From positions 1,612,001 through 1,676,000 of the forward strand of contig CBDFNC010000005.1 in the NCBI GenBank assembly GCA_965249895.1: DNA of 64,000 nt, read 5' to 3'. The position numbers and the translations under genes were made by a program. Below the pieces are notes generated by a model that saw nothing but the letters and a program-made list of their open reading frames with translations, searched no databases and had not been told where the DNA came from. Source of the DNA: CBDFNC01 sp965249895 (GTDB lineage Bacteria; Pseudomonadota; Gammaproteobacteria; Enterobacterales; CBDFNC01). Each line of letters begins with the position of its first letter. Positions within the stretch are counted from its first letter, which is position 1. Shown here one piece after another: positions 1-9,225 of this stretch.

Positions 1-2240
1 GCCTTGCCATCTTTAACAACCGCATGGCCGGGCACAAACGGCGCCAGGTGACTCTTAATACCGATAGGGCCCATGCCCGGACCCCCACCACCGTGAGGAA
101 TCGCAAAGGTTTTATGCAGATTCAGGTGAGATACGTCTGAGCCAATGCTGCCAGGGGAAGTGATACCCACCTGAGCGTTCATATTGGCGCCATCCATATA
201 TACCTGGCCGCCATTCTGGTGGATGATCTCACAGACTTCTTTAATGGTTTCTTCGTAAACACCATGGGTGGAAGGATAAGTGATCATGATACAAGACAGG
301 TTGTCCGCCAGCTCAGTCGCTTTGGCGCGCAAGTCATCCAAGTCTACGTTACCGTTTGCATCACAAGCCGTCACGATCACTTTCAAACCTGCCATCTGAG
401 CAGATGCCGGGTTGGTGCCGTGTGCAGAACTTGGGATCAGACAGATATTTCTGTGTCCGTCGCCGCGAGACTCATGGTACTTCTGAATAGCCAGCAGACC
501 CGCATATTCACCCTGGGCGCCGGAGTTAGGTTGCATACAAACCGCATCATAACCGGTAATGGCAACCAGATCTTGCTCCAGCTCCGTCAGCAACTGCTGA
601 AAGCCTTGTGCTTGGTCCAGCGGCGCAAACGGGTGGATAGTGCCAAATTCAGGCCAGGTAACCGGGATCATTTCCGCCACAGCATTTAGTTTCATGGTAC
701 AAGAGCCCAGTGAAATCATGGAGTGGTTCAAGGCTAAATCCTTGTTTTCCAGACGCTTAATATAACGCATCATTTCAGTTTCACTGTGATAAGAATTAAA
801 GACTTCGTGGGTCAAAAACTCACTTTCCCTCACCAGCTCTGCAGGAATACTCGGGGTAGCCTGGCACACGTGATTATCAAGCTCAGCCAGGTCCAGACCA
901 TGGTCAGCACCCAAAATAACGTCAAACAGCACTGTTAAGTCTTCTCTGGTGGTAGTTTCGTCCAGGGTGACACTTAAGCTGCTTGCATTATCGGTGCGGA
1001 AGTTGATTTGCTGAGCCAGTGCGTTATCAATCACCTTGCTGCGATCCGCAACATTAAACGTCAAGGTATCGAACCAGGTCTGATTGATTAACTCAACGCC
1101 GTTTTTGGTCAAGCCTGCCGCCAGGATGTCTGTCATCCTGTGAATACGGTTAGCGATGGTTTTCAAGCCTTGCGGGCCATGATAAACCGCATAGAAAGAA
1201 GCCATGTTGGCCAACAACACCTGAGCCGTACAGATATTGGAGTTCGCTTTTTCACGGCGAATATGTTGCTCACGCGTCTGCATTGCCATACGCAGCGCAG
1301 GTTTACCGTTTGTATCTTTAGAAACACCGATAATACGCCCTGGTAACGAACGCTTGTATTTATCTTTTGTGGCAAAAAAAGCAGCGTGAGGGCCACCGTA
1401 ACCTACCGGTACACCAAAGCGCTGTGTGGTGCCTAGCACAACGTCAGCGCCCATTTCTGCCGGAGTTTTAAGCAGAACTAACGACATGATATCTGCAGAG
1501 ACAGCGACTATGCCTTTTTTCGACTGAACAGCGGCGATGGTATCGGTAAGATCGACTAATTCACCGCGAGTGCCAGGGTATTGCAGCAGCGCACCAAAAA
1601 CATCGTAGTCAGCGGCTTGCTCTATAGAGCCCAGCTGAATTTCAAAACCGAAATAAGCGGCGCGCTCTTTGACGACGTCCAGCGTTTGCGGGTGAACCTG
1701 GTCAGAAACGAAATACAGGTTTGACTTTTTGTTTTTCGAGATACGTTTAGCCAGCGCCATGGCTTCCGCTGCAGCAGTTGCTTCGTCTAGTAATGACGCA
1801 CTGGCCAGTTCCAGGCCGGTTAAATCTATGGTCATCTGCTGGAAGTTCAGTAGTGCTTGCAGACGCCCCTGGGCAATTTCAGGTTGATAAGGCGTATACG
1901 CCGTATACCAGCCCGGGTTTTCCAGTACGTTTCGCAAAATAACATTTGGTGTCAAGGTAGCGGTATAACCCATACCAATATATGACTTAAATACCTTATT
2001 TTTTTGCGCCACCGACTTCAGATAGCTAAGAGCTTGTTGCTCCGTGGAGCTTGAAGCAACCGCGAGTTCCTTATTCAACAAGATAGAGCCTGGCACAGTC
2101 TGCTCAATCAAATCGTCCAGTGAGCTGGCTGAGACTTGCTCAAGCATACTGCTCACTTGTGATGGGTTTGGACCGATATGACGGCGTAAAAACTCTGAAT
2201 TTTGCTCTAGTTCAGACAAAGATTGTTGAAGCTGGCTCAT
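1..2240 (-). CDS. gcvP: Glycine dehydrogenase (decarboxylating), P-protein, 3' end outside window
   Basis: P-protein of the glycine cleavage system. It decarboxylates glycine with pyridoxal phosphate and passes the aminomethyl group to the lipoyl arm of GcvH. About 746 residues are visible from the start MSQLQQSLSEL; the usual length is about 960, so the C-terminal fifth lies beyond position 1. The PLP-lysine motif LHKTFAIPHGGGGPG is near residue 709. A Shine-Dalgarno-like AAGGAT precedes the ATG at 2240. It lies downstream of gcvH on the same strand, but a strong terminator hairpin separates the two (about 2384-2412), so it may depend on read-through or have its own promoter in the 140-bp leader. 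Identification is secure from family motifs and context. Confidence 0.97.
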   Translation of the reverse strand, partial: MSQLQQSLSELEQNSEFLRRHIGPNPSQVSSMLEQVSASSLDDLIEQTVPGSILLNKELAVASSSTEQQALSYLKSVAQKNKVFKSYIGMGYTATLTPNVILRNVLENPGWYTAYTPYQPEIAQGRLQALLNFQQMTIDLTGLELASASLLDEATAAAEAMALAKRISKNKKSNLYFVSDQVHPQTLDVVKERAAYFGFEIQLGSIEQAADYDVFGALLQYPGTRGELVDLTDTIAAVQSKKGIVAVSADIMSLVLLKTPAEMGADVVLGTTQRFGVPVGYGGPHAAFFATKDKYKRSLPGRIIGVSKDTNGKPALRMAMQTREQHIRREKANSNICTAQVLLANMASFYAVYHGPQGLKTIANRIHRMTDILAAGLTKNGVELINQTWFDTLTFNVADRSKVIDNALAQQINFRTDNASSLSVTLDETTTREDLTVLFDVILGADHGLDLAELDNHVCQATPSIPAELVRESEFLTHEVFNSYHSETEMMRYIKRLENKDLALNHSMISLGSCTMKLNAVAEMIPVTWPEFGTIHPFAPLDQAQGFQQLLTELEQDLVAITGYDAVCMQPNSGAQGEYAGLLAIQKYHESRGDGHRNICLIPSSAHGTNPASAQMAGLKVIVTACDANGNVDLDDLRAKATELADNLSCIMITYPSTHGVYEETIKEVCEIIHQNGGQVYMDGANMNAQVGITSPGSIGSDVSHLNLHKTFAIPHGGGGPGMGPIGIKSHLAPFVPGHAVVKDGK

Positions 2241-2383
2241 AGCAGTGAGGATCCTTAACAATTAAGAGGGTGGAGATGGATTGCCCTGCTTCACCACTGT
2301 GGATGCTCATCCTGATAACGACTCTTATAGAGCGGATGGTTCACAGCTGGCGCCACTTTTAAAAAATGGTAAACGGCAGATAA

Positions 2384-2413
2384 AAAAACGCCGGAGCAAT
2401 GTCCGGCGTATTT
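2384..2413 (-). terminator. Rho-independent terminator after gcvH
   Basis: On the minus strand the stem CGCCGGAC/GTCCGGCG closes a short loop and is followed by seven T. It starts a few bases after the gcvH stop and precedes gcvP, so it probably attenuates read-through into gcvP. Confidence 0.85.
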
Positions 2414-2416
2414 GTA

Positions 2417-2806
2417 TTATTCTTCGTCGATAACGCTTTGGTAACCTTCCGCGTCCAACAAATTCGCTATATCTGATTCGTCGGTCACTCTAACCTGGAA
2501 CAACCAACCGTCGCCGAATGCATCGGAGTTCAGCAATTCCGGCGCGTCTTCTAACTCTTCATTAATAGCAATAACTTCCCCTGACACAGGTGCGTAGATG
2601 TCAGAAGCTGCTTTAACAGATTCTGCAACTGCACAATCTTCACCAGCATTAACCTGGTCACCAACATCCGGTAAGTCAACAAAGACCATATCACCCAGCA
2701 ATTCCTGAGCATGCTCAGTGATACCGACTGTGTAGACACCGTCTTCATCTTTACGTACCCATTCGTGAGTATTAGCGTATCTCAGTTCAGATGGGATGTT
2801 ACTCAT
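2417..2806 (-). CDS. gcvH: Glycine cleavage system H protein
   Basis: Lipoylated carrier protein that shuttles the aminomethyl intermediate between the P, T and L proteins of the glycine cleavage complex. Its 129 residues match the family length. The lipoyl attachment motif ESVKAASDIYAP places the modified lysine at residue 65. The start MSNIPSELRYANTHEW is typical, with an AGGA-type ribosome site just upstream. In most gammaproteobacteria gcvT lies directly upstream; here a 520-bp non-coding stretch separates gcvH from ubiI and gcvT is missing from this locus. Confidence 0.98.
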   Translation of the reverse strand: MSNIPSELRYANTHEWVRKDEDGVYTVGITEHAQELLGDMVFVDLPDVGDQVNAGEDCAVAESVKAASDIYAPVSGEVIAINEELEDAPELLNSDAFGDGWLFQVRVTDESDIANLLDAEGYQSVIDEE

Positions 2807-3328
2807 TGTTGTTTATCCTCATAGTCTTGCTTCGTTTTTACATGAAGTGATAGCTGCAACGCTAACGCTATTCAAGCTGGCGATTCCGGTGACCGGGCGC
2901 GAGCTATCGTGCTACTGACATAGTTCGCCACATTGTGGTTGAAATATGTACTAATACAATAATATAGCCTAAGGCCCTTAAGAAACTACCGGCTGTGATC
3001 ACAGCCTTTGTTCCTAATCCCGGCAAACTACCAATCATGAGATTTTGTGCGGATTATACGTTTTATCCGGGCGCTGTAGAACTTAACAAAACTTATCCTT
3101 AGTTAAAAGGTTATCAGTAACCGCCTACCATTAGATAATCTCGCAACAGCCAGATTAACTAAACTAATAACAACATACAGCTATTTAAGCCACAATTAGC
3201 AATCTAGACCTCAGAAAAATCCATAGCATATAAAACAATCAGAATAAACCCACTTTCTACACATGTTTACATAACTCATAAGTCATTAGTTATTCTTGGG
3301 CAAAGTCCCAAGTTTTCATTAGTTATTT
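2807..3328. other. Intergenic region where gcvT is normally found; no gene seen
   Basis: The 522 bases are AT-rich and stop-rich in all frames, with no recognisable remnant of gcvT. A palindrome GGCTGTGATCACAGCC lies at about 2990-3005, roughly 185 bp upstream of the gcvH start; it contains the CRP half-sites TGTGA and TCACA but without the normal 6-bp spacer. I looked for a glycine riboswitch on the minus strand and did not find its conserved core. The gcvH promoter presumably lies here. Confidence 0.6.
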
Positions 3329-4537
3329 TCAGGGAAATGCCAGTTCAGGCAGAGCGCCCTTTTGCCCCATAGCACGCTGAATACACTCCCCTTTTACCAG
3401 GGGTAGCCCGTTAGCCACCCTGAGACCAATATCTCTTATCAGCTTTTTCACAGGATTATTACCGGCAAACAAGTGCTTAAGTCCTTCCATTGCAGCAATA
3501 AGATCTGCGGCTTCAGCCTTACGCCACCTCTCGTAAGATCTCAGCGACGTGTAATGTCCTATATCCCGGCCTTGATCCGCACACTTCATCAGCTCCTGGG
3601 CCAGACAAGCAGCATCCAGCAATCCAAGATTTACACCTTGTCCCGCCAGCGGGTGAATCGTATGAGCAGCGTCCCCCACCAGGGCAAACCTATGCCCGGC
3701 AAAGCTTCTGGCATAACGCATTCTTAAGGGGAATGCCTGCCGTTCACTTTCCACTTGGCACAAACCCAGCTTCATACCGAACGCCATAGACAGCGCTTTA
3801 TTAAAGTCAGCAGTTGCCATTTTAAGCAATTCGTCAGCCCTCTCAGGCGGTACTGACCAAACGATAGAGCAAAGATTTGTCTCCCATAAGGGTAAGAATG
3901 CCAGTGGCCCTTCCGGGTTAAAAACCTGGTATGCCGTATTCTGATGAGGCTGTTGTGTCCTGACACTTGCCACTATCGCGCTATGTCCATAATCCCAATA
4001 GGTCAAGGGTATATTCAGTTGGCTACGGGTCCAGGAATTGGCACCATCTGCTCCGGCAACCAGCTTAGCTGTCATAGCATCGCCGTTATCTAGGGTTAGC
4101 CAGGCTTCACCTTCACCGAAGGCCATTTTCTGTATTTTATGCGGACAAAAATACTGCACATTCCCTTGCCCTTTCACTGTTTCAAGCAAAGCAAGCTGAA
4201 TGTTATGGTTTTCGACAATAGCGCCTAAGGTCTCGGAGAGGGTTGACTGGCAATTAAAATCTATATGGCCAAAGCTGTCTTTGTCCCATACGTGCATACT
4301 CTCGTAGGGCTGAAGTCTGTTTTCATCCAAGTGCCGCCAGGCACCGATATTTTGCAGTATGTTCTGGCTGGCGCAATTAAGGGCACTGACTCTTAATTCC
4401 GGCTCATCAGGAAAATTTGGCTTGGCTTCCTTACCCTCTACCACTGCAACTGTTAAGCTGCTATTTTCTAAAGCCGCTGCTAAGGTAAGACCTACCATCC
4501 CCCCGCCAACGATAACCAGATCAAAAGATTGCATCAT
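3329..4537 (-). CDS. ubiI: FAD-dependent 2-polyprenylphenol hydroxylase (UbiI/VisC)
   Basis: Flavin monooxygenase of the UbiH/COQ6 family that hydroxylates the ring in ubiquinone biosynthesis; the C5 position is the family role of UbiI. The N-terminal FAD-binding motif DLVIVGGGMVGLTLAAAL and the second FAD motif ALVGDAAHTIHPLAGQGVNLG are both present. The length of about 402 residues is normal. The start is set at the first ATG; an upstream GTG would add four residues. It lies next to ubiH in the same order as the E. coli ubiH-visC pair, which is why it is called UbiI rather than UbiF, though the family is hard to separate without a phylogeny. Confidence 0.88.
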   Translation of the reverse strand: MMQSFDLVIVGGGMVGLTLAAALENSSLTVAVVEGKEAKPNFPDEPELRVSALNCASQNILQNIGAWRHLDENRLQPYESMHVWDKDSFGHIDFNCQSTLSETLGAIVENHNIQLALLETVKGQGNVQYFCPHKIQKMAFGEGEAWLTLDNGDAMTAKLVAGADGANSWTRSQLNIPLTYWDYGHSAIVASVRTQQPHQNTAYQVFNPEGPLAFLPLWETNLCSIVWSVPPERADELLKMATADFNKALSMAFGMKLGLCQVESERQAFPLRMRYARSFAGHRFALVGDAAHTIHPLAGQGVNLGLLDAACLAQELMKCADQGRDIGHYTSLRSYERWRKAEAADLIAAMEGLKHLFAGNNPVKKLIRDIGLRVANGLPLVKGECIQRAMGQKGALPELAFP

Positions 4538-4638
4538 AAATTTATTCACTTGAGTAAAGGTTTACTTCACAGCCCAATGGTAACAATGCACAGTATTGCT
4601 AGTTCACTTGGGCCAATCCCCATCATAGGTGGGATAAC

Positions 4639-5832
4639 TTATTGGTGTACAGGAAAAAGGTTGAATTTACCCAGCGCTTGCTTGGCTAAAGGTGCTTTTA
4701 GCAGTTGACTCAATCCCATTAAATGTAAAATACAATTTCTGCCCCATACCAAAGGGCCTAGCTGATTTGCAAATACCTGGGCCAAGGTATTTGTCATAGC
4801 TATAGTAGTGTGGTGGTCACTACGACGCTGCTGCCAGTAGCGGTTAAGAGTATTGAAACAACCAATGTCGGCACCAGTTGCTTGCGCCTGTTTGATGATT
4901 TCTACCAAGACAAAGACATCGCGCAACCCCAGGTTATAACCTTGTCCTGCAATAGGGTGCAAAGTATGCGCAGCATTACCAATACACACAACCCTGTGGT
5001 GGACAGGCTCGTGTGTCTGCACCAACTTAAGAGGAAAAGAAAACCGTTGACCGCTCCGAATAAAGCGCCCCATCCGAAAACCAAACGCCTGTTGTAGTGC
5101 CTGTAAAAACGCCCGTTCAGGCAGCTCCATTATCTGCTCAAGCTCGGTATTATCAACAGACCATACCAGAGAACTGCGATTGCTGGACATGGGCAGCAGC
5201 GCCAGTGGGCCAGATTGTGTAAATCGCTCAAACGCTCGGTTTTGGTGCAGCTCGGACGTTTCCACATTCGCGATAATGGCACTGGTACCGTAATCGGTCA
5301 CTTCGGTCGGCAAGTTAAGCAACTGGCGGCATTTACTTAAGCCCCCGTCAGCGCCGATCACAAGTCGCGATTCAATTACTTTACCACTGGAAAGCGTCAG
5401 CACGACCTTATCAGCCAATTGCTGTATCTGAGTTAATGAGTCAGGGCAAAACCAGTTCAGTTTCGGCAGCTGCGCCAGCGCGTTGTGCAATACCCTACCA
5501 GAATCTGCTAGTTCAACCACATAACCTAAGGCATCAAGCTGATACTCGGTATGATCCAGTGTTACCATTCCGCTATGGCCACGATCTGAAACATGAATAT
5601 GATTTATCGGCGTGGCGCTACTTGCCAAATCTTGCCAAAGTTCGAGCTTTTCCAGGATCTCTTTGGAGCCGTAAGACAGTGCGATACTTCTGCCATCGAA
5701 TCCAGGATGCGATTTGCCGGTATATTTCACAGACTCGACAATGGCGACAGAAAGCCCTGGCATCTGTTTACTCAATGCACAGGCCAGAGTCGCCCCTACC
5801 ATGCCACCACCAACAACCACTAGGTCAAACAC
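4639..5832 (-). CDS. ubiH: 2-octaprenyl-6-methoxyphenol hydroxylase
   Basis: FAD-dependent ring hydroxylase of aerobic ubiquinone synthesis (C1 hydroxylation in the E. coli scheme). The N-terminus has the dinucleotide motif FDLVVVGGGMVGATLACAL. The segment PGFDGRSIALSYGS is the UbiH-type loop, and VCIGNAAHTLHPIAGQGYNLG is the second FAD motif. It has 397 residues, the normal length. It is 15 bp downstream of pepP and 100 bp upstream of ubiI on the same strand, as in the pepP-ubiH-visC operon of enteric bacteria. Confidence 0.93.
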   Translation of the reverse strand: MFDLVVVGGGMVGATLACALSKQMPGLSVAIVESVKYTGKSHPGFDGRSIALSYGSKEILEKLELWQDLASSATPINHIHVSDRGHSGMVTLDHTEYQLDALGYVVELADSGRVLHNALAQLPKLNWFCPDSLTQIQQLADKVVLTLSSGKVIESRLVIGADGGLSKCRQLLNLPTEVTDYGTSAIIANVETSELHQNRAFERFTQSGPLALLPMSSNRSSLVWSVDNTELEQIMELPERAFLQALQQAFGFRMGRFIRSGQRFSFPLKLVQTHEPVHHRVVCIGNAAHTLHPIAGQGYNLGLRDVFVLVEIIKQAQATGADIGCFNTLNRYWQQRRSDHHTTIAMTNTLAQVFANQLGPLVWGRNCILHLMGLSQLLKAPLAKQALGKFNLFPVHQ

Positions 5833-5847
5833 GGCTTATCCTTTTTA

Positions 5848-7191
5848 TTACTTTACCCGGACTTGTGCGATATCAGCCTTCTCAGCTGAACCTACCAGGC
5901 TTTCAATCTCTTCCACTGATTTTGGTACTCCGGAGGTCATGATCTCACAGCCGTCTGCTGTGATAAGCACATCGTCTTCAATGCGGATAGCGATCCCTCG
6001 CCATTGAGGGGGAACATCCGCGTCCTGATCTATGTATAAACCAGGCTCAACAGTGATCACCATGCCGGCCTCCAAAGGGCGGTCCCTTTTAACCGACTTA
6101 TAATCACCCACATCATGAACGTCAAGCCCCAGCCAGTGGGACAAACCATGCATATAGAAAGCCTTATGAGCACCTTCTTCTATAAGGGCCTCTACGTCAC
6201 CCTTGAGGATTTCCAATGAAGTTAAGGTTTCAACAAACAGCCTGACGACCTTATCGTTGGCGTCCTTAATAGAAGAGCCGGGTTTGAGAATATCCAATGC
6301 CAGCAGCTGGGCATCAAGCACCAACTGATATAAGGTTTTTTGCTCTGGGCTAAAACGACCGTTAACGGGGAAAGTTCGGGTTATATCGCCGGCATAACCT
6401 GCAAACTCAGCGCCAGCATCGATCAATACCAGGTCACCCGATTTAAGCGTATCCGTATTTTCCGTGTAATGTAAAATGCAAGCGTTTACCCCGCCCCCCA
6501 CTATGGTGCCATAAGCCGGGTACCTGGCCCCCCTCATGGTAAATTCATGGTGAATTTCCGCTTCGAGTTGATATTCGAAAATCCCTGGGCGGCAAAATTT
6601 CATGGCTCGCACGTGAGCATCCGCTGAAATAAGGCTGGCTTGACGTAGCGCAGCTATTTCATAGCTGGATTTAAACAATCTTTGCTCGTGTAACTCAAAG
6701 CTGCAATCCACCAGTTTGCCTGGCGCCCGCCACTGCTGACGTGCGCCATTTCGTAACTTTGCTAACGTTTCCCGAAGCAAAGACTCAAGCTCAGCGTGAC
6801 CAAAAGTATAATAAACGGTATCCAGCCCATTAAAGATCAGATGAAGCTCATCACAGACCACTTCATTAGGATAAGCCATATCCATTTTCAACTGCTTTAT
6901 CGCCGCATCCTGACCCAATCGGCGACCATGCCAGATTTCAGCCATCTTATCTTTGCTGCGACTAAACAGAATGCTTTGCAGTTTGTTGTCTTTCTTTAAC
7001 AGCAAAAATAACGCATCGGGTTCGTTAAAACCGGTCAAATAATAAAAGTCACTGTCCTGGCGAAACGGATATTCAGTATCTCGGCTGCGGGTTTGTTCAT
7101 TTGCTGCGGCGAATATCGCCAGGCTATTGTTTTTCATGGACTCGGCAAAACGAGTCCGGCGAGCAAGTATTTCTTCTATAGGGAATGTCAT
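5848..7191 (-). CDS. pepP: Xaa-Pro aminopeptidase
   Basis: Cytosolic metalloaminopeptidase that removes N-terminal residues preceding proline. The creatinase-like N-terminal domain is followed by the pita-bread domain with metal ligands in LVLIDAGAEFAGYAGDITR (two Asp), HGLSHWLGLDVHD (His), TVEPGLY (Glu) and IRIEDDVL (Glu). I chose the start MTFPIEEILARR because it aligns with E. coli PepP; an in-frame ATG at 7254 would add 21 unrelated residues and overlap ygfB. The start is 13 bp after the ygfB stop, which suggests translational coupling. Confidence 0.96.
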   Translation of the reverse strand: MTFPIEEILARRTRFAESMKNNSLAIFAAANEQTRSRDTEYPFRQDSDFYYLTGFNEPDALFLLLKKDNKLQSILFSRSKDKMAEIWHGRRLGQDAAIKQLKMDMAYPNEVVCDELHLIFNGLDTVYYTFGHAELESLLRETLAKLRNGARQQWRAPGKLVDCSFELHEQRLFKSSYEIAALRQASLISADAHVRAMKFCRPGIFEYQLEAEIHHEFTMRGARYPAYGTIVGGGVNACILHYTENTDTLKSGDLVLIDAGAEFAGYAGDITRTFPVNGRFSPEQKTLYQLVLDAQLLALDILKPGSSIKDANDKVVRLFVETLTSLEILKGDVEALIEEGAHKAFYMHGLSHWLGLDVHDVGDYKSVKRDRPLEAGMVITVEPGLYIDQDADVPPQWRGIAIRIEDDVLITADGCEIMTSGVPKSVEEIESLVGSAEKADIAQVRVK

Positions 7192-7204
7192 GGCGTTCGC
7201 GGAA

Positions 7205-7774
7205 TTAATGTAGGGTGGGTTTAGTTTCAGCGGCTGATTTCTTGCCAAGTTCATTAAAACTCAGTATTGCGCCAACTCTTAGATACTCAATGACCTCGGC
7301 ATATGCCACTTCCGATTCTTCGTCTTCCTGTTCGAAATCCAGGGAAACCTGAGATATATCGCTAAAATCCTTAATCAGCTCCTGCAGGTCTTCGGATGCT
7401 TTGTTCAGCTCCTGTTGCACCATACCAAAACCGACCAGAAAGCTTTGCACCCACTGAGACATGGCTTCGGCACGCTCATCAAGAGGAATGTTATCGTCCG
7501 GCAATAACAAAGCAAAGCTCAAATTAGCATCGCCAATCTGATAACAGCTGGTGTGATAGATTTCTTCTGCCACACGTTTTGCTTCAGAGGGAAGGCCAAA
7601 ACCTTCATTGATCAAATCATTAAAAGGTTCAAGCCAACTTTTACCGTCCAGCTCAACTCCTCCACAAATTAGCCCGCAAATGACGCCGTGAACTTCAGCT
7701 GCACCAGCCATGACATCGGCCGACTCCATGGCTTGGGTGACAAGATCGAACTCAGGTAATTTTTTATTACTCAT
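7205..7774 (-). CDS. ygfB: UPF0149 family protein YgfB
   Basis: Conserved protein of the YecA/YgfB (UPF0149) family, 189 residues. No enzymatic function is established for the family. The sequence is acidic and helical, with the family cores AGAAEVHGVICGLICGG and MSQWVQSFLVGFG. It is the first gene of the ygfB-pepP-ubiH-ubiI run and is divergent from zapA across a 198-bp promoter region, as in E. coli. Confidence 0.93.
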   Translation of the reverse strand: MSNKKLPEFDLVTQAMESADVMAGAAEVHGVICGLICGGVELDGKSWLEPFNDLINEGFGLPSEAKRVAEEIYHTSCYQIGDANLSFALLLPDDNIPLDERAEAMSQWVQSFLVGFGMVQQELNKASEDLQELIKDFSDISQVSLDFEQEDEESEVAYAEVIEYLRVGAILSFNELGKKSAAETKPTLH

Positions 7775-7972
7775 TAGCTACCTAATATTTGAACAACTAT
7801 GCTTCTATGATGGATCTTATCCTAACATTGCGCCAGCTCGGGTGCTAGCAAGTACTTGAAACTTGGCAAACGGCGCTATATAGTCAGCAGCACTAGGCGT
7901 CTGGAGGATTACCCTCTGACTTTAGGTTTCTTTCTTTAATGTGCCACTTGTTCTGATTTTTGGAGTTCCCAG
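7775..7972. promoter_or_regulatory. Divergent promoter region between ygfB and zapA
   Basis: This 198-bp non-coding stretch must hold the promoters for the minus-strand ygfB operon and the plus-strand zapA-ssrS-fau unit. I could not assign individual hexamers with confidence. Confidence 0.4.
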
Positions 7973-8272
7973 ATGAGTAATTCTGCAGTTGAAGTCACCA
8001 TTTTGGGTAAATCGTACCGCATGACCTGTCCCGAAGGGCATGAGCACGAACTCCTAAACGCCGCACAAATGCTAAATGAAAAAATACAAGAACTGAAAGA
8101 AAGAACCAATATAAACAAAGGTGAACAGCTAGCCGTGATGGCTGCGCTCAATTTTTGCCATGAAATGAAGCTTGAGCGTAACAAAAATCAAGAGTATTCT
8201 GACACCATGGATCAACGCATCAAGATGTTGCAAAGCACCATCGAAAGAGCATTGGTCGAGCAAGGCGAATAA
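7973..8272 (+). CDS. zapA: Cell division protein ZapA
   Basis: Small FtsZ-associated protein that cross-links FtsZ protofilaments at the division ring. It has 99 residues. The N-terminal globular part (VEVTILGKSYRMTCPEGHEH) is followed by a coiled coil rich in Glu, Lys and Met from about residue 40 to the end. Length, composition and position immediately upstream of 6S RNA all match the family. Confidence 0.95.
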   Translation: MSNSAVEVTILGKSYRMTCPEGHEHELLNAAQMLNEKIQELKERTNINKGEQLAVMAALNFCHEMKLERNKNQEYSDTMDQRIKMLQSTIERALVEQGE

Positions 8273-8283
8273 CAAGTTTCAAA

Positions 8284-8464
8284 TCCCTGGGGTGTTTGTC
8301 AGTATGGTGACGTCCCCGAGCCGATATCAACATTTCCGGAGGTCCAGCTTGTAACCATTGTGCAGGCTCAGCATGTACTGAGAAGCCTTAGGTTATAACT
8401 AGGCCACCACCTTGAACCTTCGGGTTCGAGGGCAACACCGATACAACGGCATCCTGGGGTACTA
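8284..8464 (+). ncRNA. ssrS: 6S RNA
   Basis: The RNA-polymerase-binding regulatory RNA that sequesters sigma-70 holoenzyme in stationary phase. About 181 nt long. Conserved blocks shared with the E. coli RNA are visible: GTCCCCGAGCCGATAT near the 5' side, GAGAAGCC in the middle, and ACCTTGAACC...GGTTCGAGGG closing the apical arm. The ends TCCCTGGGGTG and CATCCTGGGG can pair to form the terminal stem. It lies between zapA and the 5-formyl-THF cyclo-ligase gene, the canonical ssrS position. Ends are accurate to a few bases. Confidence 0.93.
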
Positions 8465-8536
8465 ATTTCAGCCCATTAAGGCTTTCAAACCAGCAACTAT
8501 ACCGCTGGACTCCCTGAAAAAGCACGGAGCTCCTGA

Positions 8537-9121
8537 ATGTTAAAAACGCGCCATCAAATACGCCAACATATCAGGACCAAACGTAAAGACTTGAGTGAAG
8601 CCCACCAGGATAGCTATTCCCGCCACCTGGTTAATCAGCTACAAACCCACCCTCGCCTGAAACAAGCAAAAAACGTTGCTTTGTACCTACCCAATGATGG
8701 CGAGCTCTGCACTCACTCCTTGATCAACTGGTGCTGGCTGAACAATATCAACACCTACTTGCCGGTATTACACCCGTTTTCCCCCGGTAACCTGCTGTTT
8801 ATTCACTATCACGAAGAAACAGAAATGGAAGCCAATAAGTACGGAATTAAACAACCCAAGCTTGATAAACAGGCTGTCTTACCCAAAGAACAACTGGATA
8901 TCATCTTTACCCCCCTGGTGGCGTTCGACCATTCGGGCAACCGACTGGGAATGGGAGGAGGTTATTACGACAGGACACTGGCTAGCTGGTTTAAAGACAA
9001 TTCAGGCCCTTATCCCATAGGTTTGGCGCACGACCTGCAATGTCTGGAACAGCTGCCGGCTCAAAGCTGGGATGTTCCGTTACCTGAAGTCATCACCCCA
9101 AGCAAGGTCTGGCGTTGGTAA
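8537..9121 (+). CDS. fau: 5-formyltetrahydrofolate cyclo-ligase
   Basis: ATP-dependent enzyme converting 5-formyl-THF to 5,10-methenyl-THF (also named ygfA). It has 194 residues. The N-terminus starts with a basic helix (RHQIRQHIRTKRKDLS). The signature region FTPLVAFDHSGNRLGMGGGYYDRTL contains the conserved glycine-rich GMGGGYYDR loop. It is downstream of 6S RNA, and co-transcription with ssrS is common in gammaproteobacteria. The last 12 bases of the gene form part of a short imperfect repeat that continues downstream. Confidence 0.94.
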   Translation: MLKTRHQIRQHIRTKRKDLSEAHQDSYSRHLVNQLQTHPRLKQAKNVALYLPNDGELCTHSLINWCWLNNINTYLPVLHPFSPGNLLFIHYHEETEMEANKYGIKQPKLDKQAVLPKEQLDIIFTPLVAFDHSGNRLGMGGGYYDRTLASWFKDNSGPYPIGLAHDLQCLEQLPAQSWDVPLPEVITPSKVWRW

Positions 9122-9225
9122 CACTGCAAAAATAAGATTTGGCGTTGGTAGTACTGCCAAAAGCTCCCACAACAAAAATAAAATTTGCCGCCGGGAACAC
9201 TGCCTGAAGCCTCCACAGCATGAAA
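9109..9225. repeat. Imperfect tandem repeats overlapping the fau stop
   Basis: A unit of about 30-45 bp built from GGCGTTGGTAACACTGC, then AAAATAA and AATTT occurs two to three times in diverged form. The first unit overlaps the last codons of fau and the others follow in non-coding DNA. Confidence 0.5.

Noticed and set aside
2241..2383. Glycine riboswitch before gcvP
   Set aside because: The leader has a GGGTGG block and small hairpins but I could not find the conserved aptamer core.
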